From the NCBI GenBank assembly GCA_900554925.1, contig USJG01000047.1:1-13955 (forward strand): 13,955 nucleotides of DNA, written 5' to 3'. A program made the translations under genes and the position numbers. The notes under the pieces are model-generated. The model had not been told where the DNA came from and searched no databases. It was given only the letters and a program-made list of their open reading frames with translations. Source of the DNA: an uncultured Lachnospiraceae bacterium (lineage in GTDB: Bacteria > Bacillota > Clostridia > Lachnospirales > Lachnospiraceae). Each line of letters opens with the position of its first letter. Within the stretch, counting starts at the first letter, position 1. Positions 6,583 to 12,663 of the stretch are shown here, piece by piece.

Positions 6583-8079
6583 ATGTATGAAAATAATTAT
6601 CCAAACAGCTATAATAATACTTCCACAGAGCATAACACTGTGAACAATACAAACTACGGACAGGGAGGCAGCAACACCTATCATTATGGAAGCAGCGGCA
6701 GTTTTAGCGGCGCTGGCGGAAATTTTCAGGGCGCAGACGCTTACCAGCAATCCAGGAACACTGGAAAGCCTGGCAAAAACCATAAAAACAGTACAGGGTT
6801 CGGTAAAAAAATTGCGATTGGAATCTGCTGTGGTTTATGCTTTGGTATTTTTGCAGGGCTTGGTTTTCAGGCGGTAGATACCGCTACGGATTTCCTGAAG
6901 GATAAAGCGGGCTTTGGCCAGTCCCAGGAAGCAAGTGCGGCGATAGAACAGAATACTGGGGAAGGGGAAGGCAGCGGATCGAATTTGGAAGACGTTGCTC
7001 AAAATACCGAAAGTAATACACAGGTGGCAGGTACCCAGGTGATACAGACTACCGTTACTGATGTATCAGAGGTAGCCAAAGCGGTAATGCCTGCTGTGGT
7101 TTCAGTAAATAACAAATATGTAGAAAAACTGTCATTTTTCGGGCAGGAATACAGTCAGGAGGCAACTGGTTCCGGTTCCGGCATTATTGTAGGACAGAAT
7201 GATACGGAGCTTTTGGTGGTTACCAATTATCATGTGATAGAGTCTGCCGAGGAGCTGACAGTGCAGTTTGTGGACGGAACCCTTTCACAGGCCCAGGTAA
7301 AGGGCAGCAATTCCAGTAAGGATCTGGCAGTAATTGCTGTGCAGCTTAGTGATATAGAGAACGATACCATGAGCCAGATCGCTATTGCTGAGATCGGCAG
7401 TTCTAATGATCTTACAGTAGGGGAACCGGTTATTGCAATCGGCAACGCCCTTGGCTATGGACAGTCTGTTACCACAGGTGTGGTCAGCGCCTTAAACAGA
7501 CCTATTGCCGCCTCCACCGCTACCACTGAGGCTTCTTACTATGGAGATGAGGAGATCAGCACCTTTATCCAGACAGATGCAGCCATTAATCCCGGTAATT
7601 CCGGCGGCCCTCTGCTGAATATAAAGGGTCAGGTAATTGGTATTAATTCCAATAAGATTGGCGGTTCTGCCGTAGAAGGTATGGGATATGCAATTCCTAT
7701 TTCTGATGTGCAGGATATTATCGAAGACTTAATGAGCAAGGAAACACGTCTTAAGGTTGACGAGGACAAAAAGGGTTATATTGGCATTACGGGCGTAGAT
7801 GTAGTGGAAGAGTATTCGCAGCTTTACGGAGCACCGCAGGGAATTTATGTATCCAAAGTAATGGAAGGATCCGGTGCCTATGAGGCAGGACTTGTAAGAG
7901 GTGATATTATAACCGGCATTAATGGAGAAACCGTGACCTCCATGGCACAGCTTCAGGAAGAGCTTAGCTATTACGAAGCAGGAACAACAGTGGAACTGAC
8001 CATTATGCAGGGAAGCCCTACGGGATATCAGGAAAAAGTAGTAGAAGTAACTCTGGGACAGCAGAGCAGTGTCCGGTAA
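6583..8079 (+). CDS. Membrane-anchored HtrA/DegP-type serine protease
   Basis: Predicted quality-control protease of the outer membrane face, 498 residues. Residues 1-74 are a low-complexity cytoplasmic tail rich in Asn, Gly, Ser and Tyr. One membrane segment spans about 77-98 (IAIGICCGLCFGIFAGLGF) and contains three cysteines. An acidic Gln/Ser linker to about residue 160 leads to a trypsin-like domain with all three catalytic residues visible: His217 in VTNYHVI, Asp247 in SSKDLAVI and Ser340 in NPGNSGGPL. A single PDZ domain occupies about 395-490 (GIYVSKVMEGSGAYEAGL, GDIITGINGE). This is the usual layout of Firmicutes HtrA. GAGG (6571-6574) lies eight bases before the ATG. The 139-bp upstream gap is AT-rich with TATACT and TTGAAC hexamers at unsuitable spacing, so I do not call a promoter. 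A PrcB-like lipoprotein gene follows after 93 bases. Confidence 0.94.
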   Translation: MYENNYPNSYNNTSTEHNTVNNTNYGQGGSNTYHYGSSGSFSGAGGNFQGADAYQQSRNTGKPGKNHKNSTGFGKKIAIGICCGLCFGIFAGLGFQAVDTATDFLKDKAGFGQSQEASAAIEQNTGEGEGSGSNLEDVAQNTESNTQVAGTQVIQTTVTDVSEVAKAVMPAVVSVNNKYVEKLSFFGQEYSQEATGSGSGIIVGQNDTELLVVTNYHVIESAEELTVQFVDGTLSQAQVKGSNSSKDLAVIAVQLSDIENDTMSQIAIAEIGSSNDLTVGEPVIAIGNALGYGQSVTTGVVSALNRPIAASTATTEASYYGDEEISTFIQTDAAINPGNSGGPLLNIKGQVIGINSNKIGGSAVEGMGYAIPISDVQDIIEDLMSKETRLKVDEDKKGYIGITGVDVVEEYSQLYGAPQGIYVSKVMEGSGAYEAGLVRGDIITGINGETVTSMAQLQEELSYYEAGTTVELTIMQGSPTGYQEKVVEVTLGQQSSVR

Positions 8080-8172
8080 AAGAGCGCAGACTGTTTACAG
8101 GATGATCTTTAGAATCACAGGAATTCTTTTGGATATCCGCTCATAAAATTAGTAAAAAGGCAGTACGAATTT

Positions 8173-8622
8173 ATGGGTGGTCAGATGAAAGATAAGGTCT
8201 TGCGTCTTGTAAAATATGGGATTTGTGTTCTGGAAGCAGCGGCGTTTTTGCTGCTTGCCGGATGCGGGAAGGAGAAGGATCCCCTTGAAAAAATAAAGGA
8301 TTTGGAGTTCACGGTTCTGGCTGAAGATAATATTCCGGAGGAACTCAAAACAGTGATCGAAGAAAAAAAGGCAAATGCTTTTAAGGTCACATATCAGGAT
8401 AATGGATTTCTGTATATCTGTATGGGATATGGGGAACAGGTCAGCGGCGGCTACAGCATTACAGTCAATGCTCTTTACCTGACAGAAAATGCAATTTATG
8501 CGGACACCACTTTATTAGGGCCTGATCCGGCGGAAGGAGCGGCCATAAAGAAAAATACCCCTTCTTATCCTTACATTGTAATCAAGACAGAGTTTATAGA
8601 TAAACCGGTAGTATTCAACTGA
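8173..8622 (+). CDS. Lipoprotein with PrcB C-terminal-like domain
   Basis: Predicted 149-residue lipoprotein. The N-terminus has a basic stretch, a hydrophobic core (ICVLEAAAFLLLAG) and a lipobox LLAGC, so the mature protein should start at that cysteine and be tethered to the outer face of the membrane. The C-terminal ~75 residues, with YICMGYGEQVSGGYSITVNA and a later DPAEGAAIKKNTPSYPYIVIKTE, resemble the PrcB C-terminal domain (GGY motif, then a proline-containing loop and a threonine-proline beta strand). PrcB was described as a stabilising partner of a secreted protease in Treponema denticola. Lying directly after an HtrA protease it may be an accessory subunit, which is inference. The start is uncertain: ATG 8173 has AAAAAGG twelve bases away, whereas ATG 8185 has GGTGG four bases away and also gives a good signal peptide. 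Domain assignment is from pattern memory. Confidence 0.75.
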   Translation: MGGQMKDKVLRLVKYGICVLEAAAFLLLAGCGKEKDPLEKIKDLEFTVLAEDNIPEELKTVIEEKKANAFKVTYQDNGFLYICMGYGEQVSGGYSITVNALYLTENAIYADTTLLGPDPAEGAAIKKNTPSYPYIVIKTEFIDKPVVFN

Positions 8623-8632
8623 TAAAATGATC

Positions 8633-8652
8633 AGGAGGAACAGAAGATGTAA
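8633..8652 (+). other. Strong ribosome binding site followed by ATG and immediate stop
   Basis: AGGAGGA (8633-8639) is followed seven bases later by ATG (8647-8649) and directly by TAA (8650-8652). It is an ideally spaced translation start with no coding sequence. It lies 10 bases after the lipoprotein stop codon and just before the large terminator. It may be the relic of a lost downstream gene, a start-stop element, or coincidence. Confidence 0.45.
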
Positions 8653-8660
8653 AACAGCTG

Positions 8661-8706
8661 CTGCCACATCAATGATTAAAAAATCATTGATGTGGCAGTA
8701 TTTTTT
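8661..8706 (+). terminator. Strong rho-independent terminator
   Basis: A perfect 17-bp stem (8661-8677 with 8682-8698) closes an AAAA loop and is followed by TA and six Ts (8701-8706). The arms begin CTGCCACATC and end GATGTGGCAG. It ends transcription of the protease/lipoprotein unit in the plus direction. Read on the minus strand the stem is followed by CAGCTGTTTT, a weaker T tract, so it might also terminate the convergent Fic gene. Confidence 0.92.
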
Positions 8707-8754
8707 CGCTTGTTTTTAGCGTTTATAGCTTTTCCCGTACCATAATCATGTTTA

Positions 8755-9369
8755 TCACTCCTGTTTCAGATCTCCCGTTCGGAACACATTATAGCCCTCA
8801 TAGTGGTAGCTTGCATCTATGCCCTTCATATAGACTTCACGATCGTTGATTTTCTCCGTAAGAGCCGCTTTCAGCAGCGCCTTGATTTCCACATCCCTGA
8901 CAGGACTGCGTTCCATTGCCAAAAGGTAATCCTCTTTATCGACCTTGCTCCAATCAACAACGACCTTCAGCTCTTTTTTTAAAATAGCGTCGAGCCATAT
9001 CCTGGTGCTTCTGCCGTTTCCTTCACGGAATGGGTGGGCAACATTCATCTCTACATACTTTTCAACGATCTCATCGAAGGAAGATTGTGGCATTTTAGAA
9101 ATGTTTTCAAGGGCCGCCTCCAGATACATCACGGAAGCAAAACGGAAACCGCCCTTTGCCATGTTCACAGTACGCATTTTCCCTGCAAAATCGTATATCT
9201 CGTCAAAAAGATATTTGTGTATCTGCGAAAGTCCTTTGAAAGTACCTGCCTCAAAAGTGTCGAGCAGACCATTTTCAAAGAGTTCAAGTGCCTTTGTTTT
9301 GCTGATCTTTTCCTCTGCTCTCGCAAACTCAGCCCAGTCGGTAATGCCTAATTTATTTTCAAGCGCCAT
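8755..9369 (-). CDS. Class III Fic domain protein (predicted AMP-transferase)
   Basis: Fic enzymes usually transfer AMP from ATP to hydroxyl groups of target proteins. This 204-residue protein has a complete active site: HPFREGNGRSTR at residues 112-123, with catalytic His112, the anion-binding nest and the two arginines, plus a flap region (TVNMAKGGFRFAS, about 68-79). Near the C-terminus is SYHYEG (Ser187, Glu191, Gly192), matching the [S/T]xxxE[G/N] self-inhibitory motif of class III Fic proteins such as Neisseria NmFic. Tyr188 and Tyr193 sit at the positions where NmFic is reported to modify itself. No separate antitoxin gene is adjacent, as expected for class III. AAAGGAG (complement of 9376-9382) lies six bases before the ATG. 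It is the only minus-strand gene here, inserted between two unrelated plus-strand units, suggesting a mobile accessory gene. The target is unknown; gyrase/topoisomerase IV is a precedent from NmFic. Confidence 0.92.
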   Translation of the reverse strand: MALENKLGITDWAEFARAEEKISKTKALELFENGLLDTFEAGTFKGLSQIHKYLFDEIYDFAGKMRTVNMAKGGFRFASVMYLEAALENISKMPQSSFDEIVEKYVEMNVAHPFREGNGRSTRIWLDAILKKELKVVVDWSKVDKEDYLLAMERSPVRDVEIKALLKAALTEKINDREVYMKGIDASYHYEGYNVFRTGDLKQE

Positions 9370-9425
9370 GTATAACTCCTTTCATCTTACATAAACATCT
9401 TTTCAAGGCAAATTTCCTAACACGG

Positions 9426-9434
9426 ATTATAGCA
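9426..9434 (-). promoter_or_regulatory. Extended -10 promoter of the Fic gene
   Basis: On the minus strand the sequence reads TGCTATAAT, a perfect TATAAT preceded by the TGn extended -10 element, 56 bases before the Fic start codon. The hexamer 17 bases further upstream, TATAAA, matches the -35 consensus at only three positions, which an extended -10 can tolerate. Confidence 0.65.
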
Positions 9435-9529
9435 CTTTTCAGGGTATTTTTATATAGGATAGTCTCAAAAAATGCTAAAGATTGAAAATGCAGGTTATTG
9501 TGCTGTCTGTGTTGAAATAACAATTCCTA

Positions 9530-9558
9530 TAGGCATTCCTGAAAAAATCGGGTATAAT
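9530..9558 (+). promoter_or_regulatory. Sigma-A promoter of the pyrCKD operon
   Basis: TATAAT (9553-9558) is a perfect -10. TAGGCA (9530-9535), 17 bases upstream, matches TTGACA at four of six positions. Transcription would start near 9565, leaving a leader of under 30 bases before pyrC, too short for a PyrR-type attenuator. The rest of the 223-bp divergent gap contains the Fic promoter and otherwise only AT-rich sequence. Confidence 0.7.
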
Positions 9559-9592
9559 GAAGCAGAAAGGTAATGGGCGTGGAGGGAAAGCT

Positions 9593-10894
9593 ATGTTGTA
9601 TATAAAGAATGGTACTGTAATAGATCCTGTGGAAAAGGGACTTTACAAAGCGGATCTGCAGATTGAAAATGGCAGGATAACCGGAATCATCAAGGAACCG
9701 GAAAACAGGATGGAAGAAGCAGGGTCTGATATTCAGGTAATAGACGCAGGCGGCCTGATGATTGCGCCGGGGCTTGCGGATACCCATGTTCATTTCCGGG
9801 ATCCGGGCTTTACCTATAAGGAGGATATTTATACCGGAGCGGCGGCTGCGGCAAAGGGCGGATTTACCCAGATCGTGCTGATGGCCAATACAAAGCCCCC
9901 TGTGGACAATTTAAAGACCCTTTCCTATGTGCTGAAAAAGGGAAAAGAGACAGGGATTCACATAAATAGCTGTGCCAATGTGACCGCAGGGATGAAAGGA
10001 AAAGAGCTTACGGATATGGAACAACTGGCAGAAGGGGGAGCAGCAGGCTTTACCGACGACGGGATTCCCCTGATGGATGAGAAGCTGGTAAAGGAGGCCA
10101 TGGAGCGGGCGAAAAAGCTCTGTAAGCCTATTAGCTTCCATGAGGAAAATCCGGGATTGATCAGCAATAACGGTGTCAATGCCGGAAAAGCAGCCCGGTT
10201 TTATCAGATAGGAGGTTCCCCCAGAGAGGCGGAAGCAGACCTGGTTAAGAGGGATCTGGAGCTGGCGGCGCTTACCGGTGCGGAGGTTGTGATACAGCAT
10301 ATCAGTTCCAGAGAGGCAGTGGAACTGTTAAGGCAGGCAAAGAAAAAAGGAGCCCATGTTCATGGAGAGGCGACTCCTCATCATTTTACACTGACGGAGG
10401 AAGCGGTAATTAAGAAAGGGACCCTGGCAAAGATGAATCCGCCCCTCAGGGAAGAAGAGGACAGGATGGCCATTATAGAGGGCCTTAAGGACGGAACCAT
10501 TGACCTGATCGCCACTGACCATGCGCCCCATAGCCGGGAAGAAAAGGAACGGTCCATCACGGAAGCTCCCAGCGGCATTATCGGACTGGAGACAGCGCTT
10601 TCTCTGGGAATCCGGGAACTGGTTCAAAAGGGATACCTTACCTGGCCCCAACTGATAGACAGGATGAGTACCGCCCCATGCAGGCTTTATGGACTTGAAG
10701 GGGGCAGAATAGAAGAAGGGGCAGCGGCGGATCTGGTGTTATTCCATCCTGAAGAGACGTGGGTGGTTTCAGACTTTGCTTCCAGGTCCTCCAATTCTCC
10801 CTTTACAGGAGAAGAACTTCCCGGAGTGATTTATTATACTGTCTGCAGTGGAAAGATCGTTTATCAAAAAGAAAATGGCAGAGACAGGCATTAG
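9593..10894 (+). CDS. pyrC: Dihydroorotase
   Basis: Cytoplasmic zinc enzyme that cyclises carbamoyl-aspartate to dihydroorotate, the third step of de novo UMP synthesis. The 433 residues fit the type I bacterial (PyrC/AllB-like) family. HVHFRDPG with His65 and His67 supplies the first metal ligands, followed by KEDIYTGAAAAAKGGFT and MANTKP. GFTDDG (about residue 155) provides the acidic metal residue, and GEATPHHFTLTEE and ATDHAPHS (Asp309, His310) give the remaining ligands and catalytic Asp. Start choice: ATG at 9593 is preceded by GGAGG (9581-9585) with seven bases of spacing. An in-frame ATG at 9557 overlaps the promoter's TATAAT and would lie upstream of the transcription start, so it is rejected. 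pyrK begins 16 bases after the stop, and the operon continues to pyrD. Confidence 0.95.
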   Translation: MLYIKNGTVIDPVEKGLYKADLQIENGRITGIIKEPENRMEEAGSDIQVIDAGGLMIAPGLADTHVHFRDPGFTYKEDIYTGAAAAAKGGFTQIVLMANTKPPVDNLKTLSYVLKKGKETGIHINSCANVTAGMKGKELTDMEQLAEGGAAGFTDDGIPLMDEKLVKEAMERAKKLCKPISFHEENPGLISNNGVNAGKAARFYQIGGSPREAEADLVKRDLELAALTGAEVVIQHISSREAVELLRQAKKKGAHVHGEATPHHFTLTEEAVIKKGTLAKMNPPLREEEDRMAIIEGLKDGTIDLIATDHAPHSREEKERSITEAPSGIIGLETALSLGIRELVQKGYLTWPQLIDRMSTAPCRLYGLEGGRIEEGAAADLVLFHPEETWVVSDFASRSSNSPFTGEELPGVIYYTVCSGKIVYQKENGRDRH

Positions 10895-10910
10895 AAAGGA
10901 CAAGGTTAAT

Positions 10911-11696
10911 ATGAGCGGAAAAAGAAAAGAAAAGGCCAGCGTGCTCTCTCAGAGGGAGATCGCGCCGGATATTTATGATATGTGGATTGCCACAGATATG
11001 GCGACAGAGGCAAAAGCAGGACAGTTTATTGGTGTTTACACGAACAATCCGGCAAATTTACTGCCCCGTCCTATCAGTATCTGTGAGGTTGACAGGGAAA
11101 GGAAAGCCTTAAGGCTTGTGTATCGGATCGCAGGTAAGGGTACTGCGGAATTTGCCGGGTGGCAGCCGGGACAGGAGGTTTTGCTTTTAGGGGTTTTGGG
11201 AAATGGATTCCCCATAAATGAAGGAAAGGGAAAAAAAGCAGTACTTATGGGCGGTGGAATCGGGATTCCACCTATGCTGCAGCTGGCCAGAGAACTTTCG
11301 GAGGCTGGCTCTGATGTGACAGTTATAACAGGCTATCGTGACAGCAGGCTTTTTCTTAAAGAAGATTTGGAAAAATACGGAAAGGTCTATGTGGCTACCG
11401 AGGATGGAAGTGTGGGCACCAAAGGGAATGTGCTGACTGTTATGGAGAAGGAGCAGATAGATGCGGACGTGATCATGGCCTGCGGGCCCATGCCCATGCT
11501 GCGGGCTATCAAGGCCTATGCCAGAGAAAAACAGATTGCGGCATATATTTCCTTAGAGGAAAGGATGGCCTGCGGTGTAGGAGCATGCCTTGGGTGCGTG
11601 TGCAAAACGACTCATAAAGACGCACATTCTCATGTGAATAATGCAAGAATCTGTACGGATGGGCCGGTTTTTGATGCCAGGGAGGTGGATATTTGA
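10911..11696 (+). CDS. pyrK: Dihydroorotate dehydrogenase B, electron transfer subunit
   Basis: Iron-sulfur flavoprotein that passes electrons from dihydroorotate dehydrogenase PyrD to NAD+. With the start at 10911 the protein has 261 residues, the normal family length. It contains a ferredoxin-reductase-like FAD region with RPISICEVD, an NAD-binding region with VLMGGGIGIPPML, and near the C-terminus a [2Fe-2S] site with Cys221, Cys226, Cys229 and Cys248 (CGVGACLGC ... RICTDGPVF); Cys231 is an extra cysteine. The last spacing is a few residues longer than in the Lactococcus enzyme as I recall it. Upstream in-frame ATGs at 10848 and 10875 lie inside pyrC and lack good ribosome binding sites, whereas AAAGGA (10895-10900) and AAGG (10902-10905) precede 10911. 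The stop overlaps the pyrD start by one base (TGATG), indicating translational coupling of the two subunits. Confidence 0.94.
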   Translation: MSGKRKEKASVLSQREIAPDIYDMWIATDMATEAKAGQFIGVYTNNPANLLPRPISICEVDRERKALRLVYRIAGKGTAEFAGWQPGQEVLLLGVLGNGFPINEGKGKKAVLMGGGIGIPPMLQLARELSEAGSDVTVITGYRDSRLFLKEDLEKYGKVYVATEDGSVGTKGNVLTVMEKEQIDADVIMACGPMPMLRAIKAYAREKQIAAYISLEERMACGVGACLGCVCKTTHKDAHSHVNNARICTDGPVFDAREVDI

Positions 11697-12601
11697 TGAA
11701 TATGAAAGTTACGATTGCAGGTGTGGAATTTAAAAATCCTGTTATGACGGCTTCCGGAACCTTCGGCTCCGGTATGGAATACAGTGATTTCGTGGATTTA
11801 AATAAACTGGGGGCAGTGGTGACCAAAGGGGTTGCCAATGTACCGTGGCCGGGAAATCCGGTGCCCAGGGTAGCAGAAACCTATGGGGGCATGTTGAATG
11901 CCATTGGCCTTCAAAATCCCGGAATTGATGTGTTTATCCAGAGAGATATTCCCTTTTTAAAACAGTTTGATACAAAGATCATTGTAAATGTGTGTGGAAA
12001 GAGTGTGGAAGATTATCTTGAGGTGGTAGAGCGGCTTGGAGATACAGATGTGGACATGCTGGAAATCAATGTTTCCTGCCCTAACGTAAAGGAAGGGGCC
12101 ATTGCCTTTGGGCAGAAGGCTGACTGTCTTTTTGATATTACTTCTCAGATTAAGGCAAAGGCAAAACAGCCGGTAATAATGAAGCTTAGCCCTAATGTTA
12201 CGGATATTACGGAGATGGCAAAGGCGGCAGAGGCAGCAGGAGCAGACGGAATTTCCCTGATCAATACGCTGACCGGAATGAAGATCGATATTCATCGCAG
12301 GACCTTTGCACTGGCAAACAAGACAGGCGGGCTTTCCGGCCCTGCCATTAAGCCGGTGGCAGTGCGAATGGTCTATCAGGCTTCCCATGCAGTAAAGATT
12401 CCTGTGATTGGTATGGGAGGTATTGCGACGGCTGAGGACGCCATCGAATTTCTCCTTGCCGGAGCAAGCGGTATTGCAGTGGGGGCAATGAATTTTGTCA
12501 ACCCATATGCCACTGTGGAAATAGTGGAGGGCATTGAAGCCTATATGAAAAAGTACGGAATGGAAGATATTGGTGAGCTCATTGGCGGCGTACAAGAATA
12601 A
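11696..12601 (+). CDS. pyrD: Dihydroorotate dehydrogenase B, catalytic subunit (class 1B)
   Basis: FMN enzyme that oxidises dihydroorotate to orotate; as a class 1B protein it works in a heterotetramer with PyrK and uses NAD+. The 301-residue sequence is a TIM barrel typical of the family: FKNPVMTASGTFGSG at the N-terminus, NAIGLQNPG in the substrate loop, INVSCPNVKEG with the catalytic Cys128 that marks class 1 enzymes, VIMKLSPNVTDI, SLINTLTGM, GGLSGPAIKPVAVRMV, and the FMN phosphate-binding IPVIGMGGIATAEDA and GASGIAVGAMNF. GGAGG (11681-11685) lies ten bases before ATG 11696. A TTG at 11693 and an ATG at 11702 are in frame and possible. The gene is last in pyrCKD; no pyrF or pyrE follows, so other pathway genes must lie elsewhere. 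Confidence 0.95.
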   Translation: MNMKVTIAGVEFKNPVMTASGTFGSGMEYSDFVDLNKLGAVVTKGVANVPWPGNPVPRVAETYGGMLNAIGLQNPGIDVFIQRDIPFLKQFDTKIIVNVCGKSVEDYLEVVERLGDTDVDMLEINVSCPNVKEGAIAFGQKADCLFDITSQIKAKAKQPVIMKLSPNVTDITEMAKAAEAAGADGISLINTLTGMKIDIHRRTFALANKTGGLSGPAIKPVAVRMVYQASHAVKIPVIGMGGIATAEDAIEFLLAGASGIAVGAMNFVNPYATVEIVEGIEAYMKKYGMEDIGELIGGVQE

Positions 12602-12603
12602 AT

Positions 12604-12632
12604 GAATATTTTTCCTCCCTGGGTCATACATT
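12604..12632 (+). promoter_or_regulatory. Sporulation sigma-E promoter for the SipL-like gene
   Basis: GAATATT (12604-12610) and CATACATT (12625-12632) are separated by 14 bases. Both hexamer-like elements match every position of the Bacillus subtilis sigma-E consensus as I recall it (KMATATT and CATACAHT, spacing about 14). Transcription would begin near 12639, about 25 bases before the start codon. Sigma-E is the early mother-cell factor, the right one for a spore coat attachment protein. Confidence 0.85.
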
Positions 12633-12656
12633 TACAATAAGTAGACTTTAGGGAGG
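12614..12656 (+). promoter_or_regulatory. Inverted repeat that can mask the sipL ribosome binding site
   Basis: CCTCCCT (12614-12620) is the exact reverse complement of AGGGAGG (12650-12656), which contains the ribosome binding site for the gene at 12664. The left arm lies between the sigma-E -35 and -10, upstream of the predicted transcription start. Only read-through RNA from the pyr operon would carry both arms. TATTTTT follows the right arm, so the same fold could act as a weak terminator, though the 29-base loop is long for that. Confidence 0.5.
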
Positions 12657-12663
12657 TATTTTT

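Noticed and set aside
8111..8130. AGAAT/ATTCT hairpin followed by TTT between the protease and lipoprotein genes
   Set aside because: The 5-bp AT-rich stem is too weak for a terminator and the T run is broken by GG.
9494..9521. GTTATT/AATAAC inverted repeat upstream of the pyrC promoter as an operator
   Set aside because: Only six AT-rich base pairs separated by 16 bases; expected by chance in this sequence and not similar to a known pyrimidine regulator site.
9559..9592. PyrR-type attenuator in the pyrC leader
   Set aside because: The predicted leader is under 30 bases, with no terminator/antiterminator pair.
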